Source of the DNA: Sulfuritalea sp. | Lineage (GTDB): Bacteria > Pseudomonadota > Gammaproteobacteria > Burkholderiales > Rhodocyclaceae | Direction of reading: 5' to 3' | Assembly: GCA_030696505.1 (NCBI GenBank) | Contig: JAUYSD010000318.1 | Span: 1 to 38,957 of the forward strand | DNA length: 38,957 nt | Shown: in pieces, positions 16,055-23,796 of the stretch | Position numbering within the stretch: position 1 is the first letter of the stretch | How the letters are laid out: each line of letters opens with the position of its first letter | Position numbers and translations under genes: made by a program | The notes under the pieces: model-generated | What the model was told of the DNA's origin: nothing | Seen by the model: the letters and a program-made list of their open reading frames with translations, nothing else | Database searches by the model: none

Positions 16055-16978
16055 ATGGATCGATCAGCGAAGGACAGACGGGAAATAATCGACGGCCTGC
16101 TGCAGGTGCCGGCCAGGATCGCGCCCAAGTATTTCTACGATGTGCGCGGATCGGCGCTGTTCGAGGAAATCACCCGCCTGGCGGAATACTATCCGACGCG
16201 CACCGAGGCCGCCGTGATGCAGGTCCACGGCGCCGACATCCTGCAGAAAGTTGGCGCTGGCGGCACGGTGATCGAGTTCGGCGCCGGCAGTTGCGAGAAG
16301 GCGCGCGGCTTGTGCCGGCAACTGCGCCCGCAGCGCTTCGTCGCCGTGGATATTTCCGCCGAGTTCCTGCACGGCGCAGTCGAGCGCATGCGCGGGGAAT
16401 TCCCGGGACTCGAGGTGCTGCCGCTGGTAGCCGACCTGAGCGGGGTCGTCGAACTCCCGGCCGGATTGCCGCGCGAAAAACGCCTGCTGTTCTATCCGGG
16501 TTCCTCGATCGGCAACTTCGACCCGCCGCATGCGCTGGCTCTGCTGACGCGCTTTCGCCGCCTGATCGACGCGGACGGCGCGCTGCTGATCGGCATCGAC
16601 CTGGTCAAGGATATCGCCGTGCTCGAAGCCGCCTACGACGATGCGGCCGGCGTCACCGCCGAGTTCAACCTGAATGTGCTCGACCACCTCAATCGCCTGA
16701 TCGGCAGCGATTTCGAGCCGGCCGGCTGGCGTCATGTGGCGTTTTACAACGCCGCCGCGTCACGCATCGAAATGCACCTGGAGGCCCTGGCCGCGACATG
16801 GGTGAACTGGCCCGGCGGCCAGCGGCAGTTCACCGCCGGCGAGCGTATTCATACCGAGAACAGCTACAAATACCGGCGCGCCGATTTCTTCGAGTTGCTC
16901 GCGCGCGCCGGCTTCTCGCGCTGCGATGCCTGGACCGATCCGCGGGACTGGTTCGCCGTGGTGCTGGCGCGGCCCTGA
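16055..16978 (+). CDS. egtD: L-histidine N-alpha-methyltransferase (EgtD-like)
   Basis: This 307-residue SAM-dependent methyltransferase is of the EgtD family, which trimethylates histidine to hercynine, the first step of ergothioneine synthesis. Diagnostic segments are PKYFYDVRGSALFEEITRL and EYYPTRTEAAVM near the N-terminus, then VIEFGAGSCEKARGL (SAM loop), FVAVDISAEFL, LLFYPGSSIGNFDP, and near the C-terminus RIHTENSYKY and WFAVVLARP. The ATG at 16055 is preferred over an upstream ATG at 15980, whose extra residues are Arg-rich and unlike the family. No egtB sulfoxide synthase is adjacent. The glycine-rich SAM-loop approach QKVGAGG coincides with a copy of the dispersed 23-bp repeat. Confidence 0.9.
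   Translation: MDRSAKDRREIIDGLLQVPARIAPKYFYDVRGSALFEEITRLAEYYPTRTEAAVMQVHGADILQKVGAGGTVIEFGAGSCEKARGLCRQLRPQRFVAVDISAEFLHGAVERMRGEFPGLEVLPLVADLSGVVELPAGLPREKRLLFYPGSSIGNFDPPHALALLTRFRRLIDADGALLIGIDLVKDIAVLEAAYDDAAGVTAEFNLNVLDHLNRLIGSDFEPAGWRHVAFYNAAASRIEMHLEALAATWVNWPGGQRQFTAGERIHTENSYKYRRADFFELLARAGFSRCDAWTDPRDWFAVVLARP
16246..16268 (+). repeat. dispersed repeat, copy 1 (inside egtD)
   Basis: This 23-base copy (core AGTTGGCGCTGGCGGCAC) is identical to the copy at 24356-24378 on the other strand. In egtD it encodes QKVGAGGT, just before the SAM-binding loop. Five copies occur between 16.2 and 28.4 kb. Confidence 0.65.
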
Positions 16979-17015
16979 ATCCGGCGCGCTTACTTTCCAC
17001 ACTGGCTTTCCACAC

Positions 17016-17777
17016 TCACTTGTCGTGCTGCTGGAACACCAGCGTCGCCAGGCGCAGCATGTCTTCGCGTCCGGTGTTGCCCGACAGCGCATAGCCGAAG
17101 CGGCTGTCGGTCCAGTAGAAGACATCGATGCCGTTTTCCCGCGCGTAGCGGAAGCTGGTGTCGGCGGCCTTGGGTGCCGCGGGGCGAACGTAGAGCGTCA
17201 GGCGCTTGCGCTCGGCGTCCTCGTACATGAACTGCGCCACCTCGCCGCTGTCGCCGGGCAGCAGGCGTCCGCCGACCAGCCGGTAGCCGACTTCTTCCAG
17301 ATGCGGCGGCTGCAGCGGCGCGCCGAGGCGCTTCGACAGCCAGGCGATCAGATGGGCTTCCTGATCGGCGCCGACCTCGACCGGATGGCGGACTTCCGGG
17401 ACGAACACAGCGTGGGCGATCGCCGCCTGACGCGGCAGGGAATTCACGGCCAGGCCCGGACCTGGCGCGGGCGCGGTTTCGCCGCGCAGGAAGAAGCCCG
17501 TGATCGCGCCCAGGCACAGCCAGGCGACGGCCGCGAACTTGCGCGCATCGAGCCAGCGATTGGCGTTGGCAGCCGGAATCAGGCGCGCCGGCACCGCTTC
17601 GTCGAGCACGCGGTCGTAGGTTCGGTGCAGCCGCGCCGATTGCGCGCGCCATTCCTCGGCCTGGGCGCGCCGTTCGGGATGCGCGGCGAGCCAGGTTTCC
17701 ACCTGCATCAGGCGCGCCGGATCGAGTTGGCCATCGGCCCAGGCATGCAGATCGTCTTCGGAAATCGGCGCATTCAT
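17016..17777 (-). CDS. transmembrane anti-sigma factor
   Basis: This 253-residue protein has the anti-sigma layout. Its N-terminal cytoplasmic domain (about 1-75) begins with EDDLHAWADGQLDPAR and PERRAQAEEWRAQ, as in RsiW/ChrR-like proteins, but without the zinc His-x3-Cys-x2-Cys motif. A single membrane segment lies at about 81-97 (FAAVAWLCLGAITGFFL), followed by a periplasmic domain of about 150 residues. Its ATG overlaps the last codon of the ECF sigma gene by four bases (ATGA), the standard coupled pair. It should hold the sigma factor at the membrane until a signal arrives. The nature of the signal cannot be read. Confidence 0.85.
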   Translation of the reverse strand: MNAPISEDDLHAWADGQLDPARLMQVETWLAAHPERRAQAEEWRAQSARLHRTYDRVLDEAVPARLIPAANANRWLDARKFAAVAWLCLGAITGFFLRGETAPAPGPGLAVNSLPRQAAIAHAVFVPEVRHPVEVGADQEAHLIAWLSKRLGAPLQPPHLEEVGYRLVGGRLLPGDSGEVAQFMYEDAERKRLTLYVRPAAPKAADTSFRYARENGIDVFYWTDSRFGYALSGNTGREDMLRLATLVFQQHDK

Positions 17778-18277
17778 GTGCTGACCACTTTCAAGATCGG
17801 TGCCGCCTCGCCGGCCAATATCGCCTTGAGGCGCAGGCGCGCGCGCGACAGGCGCGACATCACGGTGCCCTGCGGAATATTAAGGGCGCGCGCCACCTCG
17901 GCGTAGCTGAGTTCTTCGAGGCCGACCAGCAGCAGCACTTCGCGCTGGTCCGGCGGCAGCAGCGCCAGCGCGCGTTCGAGATCGCGCAGTTCCAGTGCAT
18001 CCTGCTGGCTGGCGCGCTGCACCGCCACCGGCAGATCCTCGTCGGCGCAGAAGTCGATGCGGCTGTCGCGGCGCCGGCCATCGACGTGCAGGTTGTGCAT
18101 GATGGAGAACAGCCAGGGCCGCAGATCGCGGCTGCGCTGCCACAGGCGCCACTTTTCCAGCGCGCGCTGCAGCGTTTCCTGTACCAGGTCATCCGCCGCA
18201 TCGACGCGCCCCGTCAGCGCCCGCGCATAGCGGCGCAGACGGGGGATTTCGGCAATGATGGCGTCGCGGCTGTTCAC
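17774..18277 (-). CDS. ECF-type RNA polymerase sigma factor
   Basis: This 167-residue sigma-70 family member contains only regions 2 and 4. Region 2 has RYARALTGRVDAADDLVQETLQRALEKW and RPWLFSIMHNLHVDGRRR. Region 4 has LLPPDQREVLLLVGLEELSYAEVARALNIPQGTVMSRLSRARLRL, whose helix-turn-helix recognises the -35. The start is GTG at 18277, since no in-frame ATG fits. It lies 14 bases after a small exported-protein gene and overlaps the anti-sigma gene, forming a three-gene operon. A matching ECF-type promoter lies upstream of the first gene, which points to autoregulation. Confidence 0.95.
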   Translation of the reverse strand: MNSRDAIIAEIPRLRRYARALTGRVDAADDLVQETLQRALEKWRLWQRSRDLRPWLFSIMHNLHVDGRRRDSRIDFCADEDLPVAVQRASQQDALELRDLERALALLPPDQREVLLLVGLEELSYAEVARALNIPQGTVMSRLSRARLRLKAILAGEAAPILKVVST

Positions 18278-18291
18278 ATCAATTTGCGTGC

Positions 18292-18663
18292 TTAAGGTTT
18301 GGCAACGTGCCAGACATTGTTGAAGCCGTCGCCGGTCTTGTCACCGGGCTTGGCGTCCTTGACCCAATAGTAGAGCGGCTTGCCCTTCTGCGCCCACTGT
18401 TTGGAGCCGTCGTCGCGCGTGATGATGCTGAAATCGCCGCTGGCCGCGTCAGTCGCGGCGGCCATCAGCGGCGGCCAGTTGCCGGCGCAGGGGCCGTTGC
18501 AGGCGCTCTTGCCGCCGGCGTCCTTGTCGAAGGTGTAGAGCGTCATGCCCTTGGCGCCGACCAGCACGCCGTCCATGGCCTTGACCGGGGCGCCGGCGGC
18601 CAGCGCGCCGCCGACAGCGAGGGCCGCGGCACACAATGCAACAATCAGCTTATTGATTTTCAT
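18292..18663 (-). CDS. exported COG4315 (PF03640) repeat protein
   Basis: This 123-residue protein has a clear signal peptide (about 1-22, KLIVALCAAALAVGGALA). Two copies of the PF03640 lipoprotein-like repeat follow, with GMTLYTFDKDAGGKSACNGPCAGNWPPL and KPLYYWVKDAKPGDKTGDGFNNVWHV. The function is not established. The family is commonly encoded with an ECF sigma and anti-sigma pair, as here, and is likely a periplasmic member of the stress regulon. No lipobox is seen, so it is probably soluble. It is the first gene of the operon and has a good GGAGAAAC site before the ATG. Confidence 0.88.
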   Translation of the reverse strand: MKINKLIVALCAAALAVGGALAAGAPVKAMDGVLVGAKGMTLYTFDKDAGGKSACNGPCAGNWPPLMAAATDAASGDFSIITRDDGSKQWAQKGKPLYYWVKDAKPGDKTGDGFNNVWHVAKP

Positions 18664-18698
18664 GAGTTTCTCCGTTGGGGTTGGGGGACTTGCACCTC

Positions 18699-18727
18699 AT
18701 ATACGGATGGCGACCCGCGTTTATTCC
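18699..18727 (-). promoter_or_regulatory. ECF-type promoter of the COG4315/sigma/anti-sigma operon
   Basis: On the minus strand GGAATAA (18727-18721) is followed after 15 bases by CGTATAT (18705-18699). This matches the GGAAY -35 and CGT -10 pattern of ECF sigma promoters. It lies 36 bases before the ATG at 18663. Because the operon encodes an ECF sigma factor, the simplest reading is autoregulation. Confidence 0.6.
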
Positions 18728-18737
18728 AGCGGCTCAT

Positions 18738-18755
18738 CAAGAGTTGGCGTTGGCG
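18738..18755 (+). repeat. dispersed repeat, copy 2
   Basis: CAAGAGTTGGCGTTGGCG is identical over 18 bases to the start of the copy at 20277. It lies in the gap just upstream of the ECF promoter. Confidence 0.55.
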
Positions 18756-18813
18756 GGCCTTGCCTACCAGGAATTCCGCTTCGCGGGCAGGTAACGGCGA
18801 CGCATCGGCCGCC

Positions 18814-19158
18814 TCAACTGCCACCGACGCCACCGTTGCGCACCGTGGCGCCGACGAATTCGCGGTCGGCCAGGCAGCCATCGACATCGTCCTGGCGGTA
18901 GCGCAGCGCGATCGCGCGCTCGCACATCGCCCGCTTGTAATGCAGTTTCGCCGCGCAATCGTCGGCGAAGGCCCGGCCGAGTTCGTCGCCGATGCAGGCG
19001 CTGGCCGCGATCTCGTCGTCGGTCTCGAGTTGCGCCATGCAGTAGTCGGCGATCCAGTGAATTTTCATGCCCGGAATGCGGCATGCGGGCGGTGCCGCGA
19101 ATGCCGGCGCCGGGAGTGCCAGCGCGGCCAGGAGCAGCAGACAGGCGGATCGGCGCAT
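18814..19158 (-). CDS. small exported cysteine-containing protein
   Basis: This 114-residue protein has a signal peptide (MRRSACLLLLAALALPAPAF, cleaved near AFA-AP). The mature part contains six cysteines, four at spaced positions in PPACRIPG, DYCMAQ, SACIGDE and DDCAAK, then MCERA and DGCLAD. These suggest disulfide bonds in the periplasm. It is not a recognised family. The ATG at 19158 lies seven bases after the stop of the sorbosone-dehydrogenase-like gene, so the two are co-transcribed. A longer frame upstream is the shadow of that gene. Confidence 0.7.
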   Translation of the reverse strand: MRRSACLLLLAALALPAPAFAAPPACRIPGMKIHWIADYCMAQLETDDEIAASACIGDELGRAFADDCAAKLHYKRAMCERAIALRYRQDDVDGCLADREFVGATVRNGGVGGS

Positions 19159-19165
19159 GCGCGGC

Positions 19166-20260
19166 TCAGGGCTTGCGCCAGGTGATGCGATAGATCGCGC
19201 CGGCCTGGTCGTCGGCGACCAGCAGCGAGCCGTCCGGCAGGGTCTGCAGGTCGGCCGGGCGGCCCCAGGCCGATCCTCCCTGCAGCCAGCCGCTGGCGAA
19301 GGTTTCATAGCTCACGGCGCGGCCGTCCTTCACGCGCACCAGACTGATGCGGTAGCCGATTTTCTGCGAGCGGTTCCACGAACCGTGTTCGGCGATGAAA
19401 ATCTGCCCGCGGTATTCGGCGGGAAACATCGTGCCGGCATAGAAACGCATGCCGAGGCTGGCGACGTGCGGCCCGAGCTTTTGTGCCGGCGGTTCGAACT
19501 CTGTGCACTCGCGCCGCGCGCCGTATTCGGGATCGGCGATCTCGCCGCCGTGGCAGAACGGGTAGCCGAAATGCATCCCGGCGCGCGGGACGCGGTTGAG
19601 CTCGTCGGGCGGGCTGTCGTCGCCCAGCATGTCGCGGCCGTTGTCGGTGAACCACAGTGCGCCGTCGGCCGGGTTCCAGTCGAAGCCGACGCTGTTGCGT
19701 ATGCCGCGCGCGTAGATCTCGCGCCCCGAGCCGTCGGCGTTCATGCGCAGCAGCGCGGCATAGGGGTCGCCGGGAGCGCAGATGTTGCAGGGCGCGCCGA
19801 CCGGCACGTAGAGCTTGCCGTCGGGGCCGAAGGCGATGAACTTCCAGCCGTGGTGGGTTTCCTTCGGTAGCGTGTCGGTGACGACGGCCGGCGCCGGCGG
19901 TTGATCGAGGCGGCGGTCGATTTCGTCGTAGCGCAAGATGCGGTTCACTGCCGCGACATACAGCGCGCCGTTCCGCCAGGCCAGGCCGCTGGGCATGTTA
20001 AGTCCCTCGGCGATGCGCGTCACCTGGCCGGCGCGGTAGCCGGCGTCGAAGCGCACCGCGTGCACCTTGCCGGCGCCGCGCGAGCCGACGTAGAGCACGC
20101 CGCCCCTGGCATCGACGCCGCCCAGCGCCATCTGGCGTGCATTGTCGACGCGAGCCCAGAGCTCGATGGCGAAGCCCGGCGGCAGCTTGATGGTCTCCAG
20201 CGGCAGCGCCGCAGCCGTGGTGGTCCAGGCCAGCAGGGCGAGTGTGAGCAGGGTTCTCAT
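19166..20260 (-). CDS. PQQ-dependent sorbosone/glucose dehydrogenase-like beta-propeller protein
   Basis: This 364-residue exported protein has a signal peptide (about 1-18, LLTLALLAWTTTAAA). The body has the repeated beta-propeller sheets of the L-sorbosone dehydrogenase / soluble glucose dehydrogenase family (PF07995-like): LYVGSRGAGKVHAV, HHGWKFIAFGPDGKLYVPVG, GIRNSVGFDWNPADGALWFTDNGRD, IFIAEHGSWNRS and, near the end, RPADLQTLPDGSLLVADDQAG. Relatives use PQQ and oxidise sugar-like substrates in the periplasm, but the substrate here is unknown. The ATG at 20260 is chosen because it starts the signal peptide; a longer frame to 20593 has no family similarity. It is co-transcribed with the small Cys protein. 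Confidence 0.85.
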   Translation of the reverse strand: MRTLLTLALLAWTTTAAALPLETIKLPPGFAIELWARVDNARQMALGGVDARGGVLYVGSRGAGKVHAVRFDAGYRAGQVTRIAEGLNMPSGLAWRNGALYVAAVNRILRYDEIDRRLDQPPAPAVVTDTLPKETHHGWKFIAFGPDGKLYVPVGAPCNICAPGDPYAALLRMNADGSGREIYARGIRNSVGFDWNPADGALWFTDNGRDMLGDDSPPDELNRVPRAGMHFGYPFCHGGEIADPEYGARRECTEFEPPAQKLGPHVASLGMRFYAGTMFPAEYRGQIFIAEHGSWNRSQKIGYRISLVRVKDGRAVSYETFASGWLQGGSAWGRPADLQTLPDGSLLVADDQAGAIYRITWRKP

Positions 20261-20276
20261 TGCGTATCCTTCCGGG

Positions 20277-20300
20277 CAAGAGTTGGCGTTGGCGACACGG
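20277..20300 (+). repeat. dispersed repeat, copy 3
   Basis: CAAGAGTTGGCGTTGGCG is followed by ACACGG, so this copy also matches the GCACGG end of the other family members with one change. It lies just upstream of the sorbosone-dehydrogenase-like gene. Confidence 0.55.
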
Positions 20301-20477
20301 CAAGCGCGTCGCCGCGCGCCGCCCGCCGGCGATTCTCGATCAGTTCGCCCGGCGGCGCAACGCCGATGCTTCTGTCGGGCAACGAACCGGCTTGGGGCAC
20401 GCCCGGTGACCGTAGGCACCGTTTTGGCGCAGGAAATCCCTGAAATGGCGCATTCATGCGCGGCATGGGGATTGCTT

Positions 20478-22616
20478 ATGTGTTTCGTCATGCATTCGTC
20501 ACTCGCCCGTCTGCGCCGTTCCAGCCTCGATACTTCCTTGCCGGTCGATCGGGCGCGGGTGCTCGACACGCTGGTGAACAATCTGGATGGCATGGCCTAT
20601 CGCTGCCTCGATGATGCGGACTGGACCATGCTCTTCGTCAGCCACGGCTGTCTGGAACTGACCGGCTACGCTTCGCAGGAGTTGGTTGAGGGCGGCTGCG
20701 TGTCGTGGGAGGAGCTGACCTATGTCGAGGACAGGTCCCGCGTGCGCAGCGAAATTGCCCGCTCCATCGCCGCCGGCAAACGCTTTTCCGTCCAGTACCG
20801 CATCGTCACCGGCGGCGGCGATGTCAAATGGGTGGTAGAGCGCGGCGTTGCCGTGGCCGACGAGACGGGGCGGCCGGTGATCGAGGGCTTCATCGAAGAT
20901 GTCAGCGTGCGCCACAAGACGCTGAAGGCCCTGGAACATGCCGAACTGCGCTACCGGCATATCTTCGAACACGCCTCGGAGGGCATCTTCCAGACCACCC
21001 GCGACGGCCGTTACCTGGCCGCCAATCCGGCGCTGGCGAAGCTCTATGGCTATGCCACGGCGCAGGATCTGATCGACGACCTGGCCGACATCGAGCGCCG
21101 GCTGTATGTCGAGGAATCGCGTCGGGAGAAGTTCCGCCACCTGATGGAAGCCCACGGTGAAGTCGTCAACTTCGAATCCGAGGTCTTCTGCCGCGACGGC
21201 TCGAAAATCTGGATATCCGAAAACGCCCACATCGTGCGCGGCGCCCATGGCGAGTTCATCTGCTACGAAGGCACGGTGCAGGACATCACCGAGCGCAAAA
21301 GCTACCAGGAACAGCTCGAACGCCAGGCCAACCACGACCTGCTGACCGGCCTGCCCAACCGCAACCTGCTGGCCGACCGCCTCGGCCAGGCGATCGCGCG
21401 GGCCGAGCGGCTGGGCTATTTCCTGGCCCTGGTGTTCATCGATCTCGACAACTTCAAGTTCATCAACGACAGTCTCGGTCATGCCGCCGGCGACGAACTG
21501 CTGGTGGAAATCTCCAGCCGTCTGCGCCACTGCCTGCGCAGCTCGGACACCGTGGCGCGGCAGGGTGGCGACGAGTTCGTGCTGGTGCTCAACGACCACT
21601 ACCGGGTCAATTCCATCATCTCCCTGCTGGAGCGTGTTCTGGTCGAGATCGGCCGTCCGGTCAGCCTCTCCGGGCGCGAGTTCCAGGTCGGCGCCAGCCT
21701 CGGTGTCGCGCTCTATCCGCAGGACGGCGACGATGCCAGCACCTTGCTCAAGCACGCCGACGTCGCGATGTATGCGGCCAAGGATCGCGGCCGCAACAAC
21801 TTCCAGTTCTTCACGCACGAACTCAACCATCTGGCCGACGAGCGGCTCAACCTGGAAAGCGCGATGCGCGCCGGCATCGAGCAGAACGAGTTCACCGTGC
21901 ACTTCCAGCCCAAGGTGGATCACCGCCGCCGCATCGTCGGCGTCGAGGCGCTGGCGCGCTGGAACCATCCCGAGTTCGGCAACGTGGCGCCGGACCGATT
22001 CATCCCCATTGCCGAGGAAACCGGGCTGATCGTGCCGCTGACCGAGGTGATCCTGAAACAGGCCTTTGCTGCCGCTGCAAGATGGTTGCCGATCCACGGC
22101 CATGCCATCCAGGTGGCGGTGAATCTGTCGCCCAAGCTGTTTCTCGGCGAGGAGATCGTCAACCGCGTCGCCGCCCTGCTGCGCGAGGCCGGATTGCCGC
22201 CGGAACGGGTGGAACTGGAGGTCACCGAAAGCGTGTTCCTCGGCGACAGCGAGCGCGCGGTGCGCATCCTCGGCGAATTCAAGGATCTCGGCGTCAGCCT
22301 GGCCATGGACGACTTCGGCACCGGCTATTCGTCACTGTCCTACCTGCGCCGCTTTCCGCTCGACATCATCAAGATCGACCGCTCGCTGGTGACCGGCATC
22401 GAGCACGAGGAAGAAGTGGCGATGATCGCCCGCGCCGTCATCTCGCTGGGCCAGAGCCTGAGGAAGACCGTGGTCGCCGAGGGCGTGGAGAACCAGGCCC
22501 AGTTCGATTTCCTGCGCTTCCAGGGTTGCAACGAATTCCAGGGCTACCTGATCGCGCGCCCCATGCCGGCAGGTGATTTCGAGCAGTTGCTGGCGCGCAG
22601 CGGCGGACAGTTGTAG
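20478..22616 (+). CDS. PAS-PAS-GGDEF-EAL cyclic-di-GMP protein
   Basis: This protein of about 712 residues has two PAS domains (about 25-140 and 150-270), then GGDEF and EAL. The diguanylate cyclase signature GGDEF (363-367) is canonical and is preceded by RSSD five residues upstream, an inhibitory I-site. The phosphodiesterase signature EAL is at 490-492 (VGVEALARW), with DDFGTGYSSL further on. Both activities could therefore be real. No membrane segment is predicted, so it is a cytosolic sensor. The ATG at 20478 has GGGGA six bases upstream; ATGs at 20445 and 20490 are alternatives, and a frame open from 20142 is shadow. Confidence 0.92.
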   Translation: MCFVMHSSLARLRRSSLDTSLPVDRARVLDTLVNNLDGMAYRCLDDADWTMLFVSHGCLELTGYASQELVEGGCVSWEELTYVEDRSRVRSEIARSIAAGKRFSVQYRIVTGGGDVKWVVERGVAVADETGRPVIEGFIEDVSVRHKTLKALEHAELRYRHIFEHASEGIFQTTRDGRYLAANPALAKLYGYATAQDLIDDLADIERRLYVEESRREKFRHLMEAHGEVVNFESEVFCRDGSKIWISENAHIVRGAHGEFICYEGTVQDITERKSYQEQLERQANHDLLTGLPNRNLLADRLGQAIARAERLGYFLALVFIDLDNFKFINDSLGHAAGDELLVEISSRLRHCLRSSDTVARQGGDEFVLVLNDHYRVNSIISLLERVLVEIGRPVSLSGREFQVGASLGVALYPQDGDDASTLLKHADVAMYAAKDRGRNNFQFFTHELNHLADERLNLESAMRAGIEQNEFTVHFQPKVDHRRRIVGVEALARWNHPEFGNVAPDRFIPIAEETGLIVPLTEVILKQAFAAAARWLPIHGHAIQVAVNLSPKLFLGEEIVNRVAALLREAGLPPERVELEVTESVFLGDSERAVRILGEFKDLGVSLAMDDFGTGYSSLSYLRRFPLDIIKIDRSLVTGIEHEEEVAMIARAVISLGQSLRKTVVAEGVENQAQFDFLRFQGCNEFQGYLIARPMPAGDFEQLLARSGGQL

Positions 22617-22627
22617 CCGCAGCCGAA

Positions 22628-23674
22628 CTACCAGCCCTTGCGCCACGCCGAGGGCGAGGTGGCGAACCAGTTGCGGAAGGCGCGGGTGAAGGAGCTTTGC
22701 TCGGCGTAGCCCAGCAGCAAGGCAACATCCAGCGCCGAAAGCGACGAATCGCGCAGATAGACCTGCGCCAGCTCGCGGCGCGAGGCGTCGAGCAGGCCGT
22801 GAAACGAAGCCCCGGCCTGAACCAGGCGGCGCTGCATCGTGCGCGGCGTCATGCCGAGGGAGGCCGCGACGTGCTTCAGCGTGGTCTCGCACTTCGGCAT
22901 CAGCGGCACCAGCGCCTGCCGCACCTGGCTGACGATGTCATGGCCGCCCTGCAGGCGGGCGATGACCATGCGCGCCTCGTCGCGCATCGCCAGGTTCAGC
23001 GCGGCGTCGGCCTGGACCAGCGGACGCGTCAGCAGGTCGCCGTCGAACAGCATTGCATTCTCGCCGGCCGCGAAGCGCACCGGGCAGTCGAAGAAGGTGT
23101 CGAAGGGCAGCGTGTCTTCAGGCGCGCCATGCAGAAATCGCACCTCGCGCAACGGCAGCTCGCTGCGCGTTATCCAGCGCCCGAAACCGGCCCAGCTGGC
23201 GAGCAGGGATTCGGCCAGGAGATCGCAGTAAGGCAGTCCGGCTCGCGCCGCCTCGGGCAGCACCACCCAGGCCAGCTTGACGTGCCCACCCTCGCGGCCG
23301 AAATGTGTTTCGCTGTAGCCCGAGTCGAACACGATGCGCCGATACAGAGGCACCAGGCCGATCGCCTCTTCCAGGTCGCGACAGGTCATCAGCGCATAGC
23401 CGAGCACGTCGAAGGTGTCGGGCCGCGCATCGCGGCCGAATTCCAGCCCGAGGTCGCGCCGGCCGGTCAGCGCCAGCGCCGTGCGGAACAGCGCCACCAG
23501 CGCGCTGAAGGGCAGGCGGCCCTGCGGCGCACTCCATTCCGCCGCGTCGATGCGCGCATGCCGCAGCAGGGCCGCGCGCGGCAGACCCAGGCGCTCGACG
23601 ACATCCAGCAGGCGCCGGCCATAGGCCATGGCGACACTGATTTCCATCTTCGGGGCGATTTCGGTACCGGGCAT
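22628..23674 (-). CDS. AraC-family transcriptional regulator
   Basis: This 348-residue regulator has the N-terminal ligand-binding domain of the PF12625 group (AraC_binding_2-like, about 15-200). The C-terminal double helix-turn-helix contains LKHVAASLGMTPRTMQRRL and LAQVYLRDSSLSALDVALLLGYAEQSSFTRAFRNWF. It is transcribed away from the thiamine-diphosphate enzyme gene at 23797. The shared 122-base gap holds a long inverted repeat, so it likely controls that cluster. ATG at 23674 is used; ATG 23647 is an alternative and would free the inverted repeat from the coding start. Stretches of its coding sequence recur as a decayed fragment near 28.4 kb. Confidence 0.9.
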   Translation of the reverse strand: MPGTEIAPKMEISVAMAYGRRLLDVVERLGLPRAALLRHARIDAAEWSAPQGRLPFSALVALFRTALALTGRRDLGLEFGRDARPDTFDVLGYALMTCRDLEEAIGLVPLYRRIVFDSGYSETHFGREGGHVKLAWVVLPEAARAGLPYCDLLAESLLASWAGFGRWITRSELPLREVRFLHGAPEDTLPFDTFFDCPVRFAAGENAMLFDGDLLTRPLVQADAALNLAMRDEARMVIARLQGGHDIVSQVRQALVPLMPKCETTLKHVAASLGMTPRTMQRRLVQAGASFHGLLDASRRELAQVYLRDSSLSALDVALLLGYAEQSSFTRAFRNWFATSPSAWRKGW

Positions 23675-23675
23675 G

Positions 23676-23714
23676 TTGTCGCGAAATGACAAATGGTCGG
23701 GTATTTTGCGACAA
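23676..23714 (+). promoter_or_regulatory. long inverted repeat, candidate AraC-regulator operator
   Basis: TTGTCGCGAAAT (23676-23687) is mirrored by ATTTTGCGACAA (23703-23714) with 11 of 12 positions paired and a 15-base spacer. It lies in the divergent gap between the AraC-type regulator and the TPP enzyme gene. Size and position fit a dimer-binding operator controlling both. Confidence 0.6.
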
Positions 23715-23796
23715 GCAGCGGCACTATTCAATCGCCTATTCTTGCCGGACAAGACAAGCGCCGAAGAATCGACGCAAGAACGAGGAGAACAAGGTC

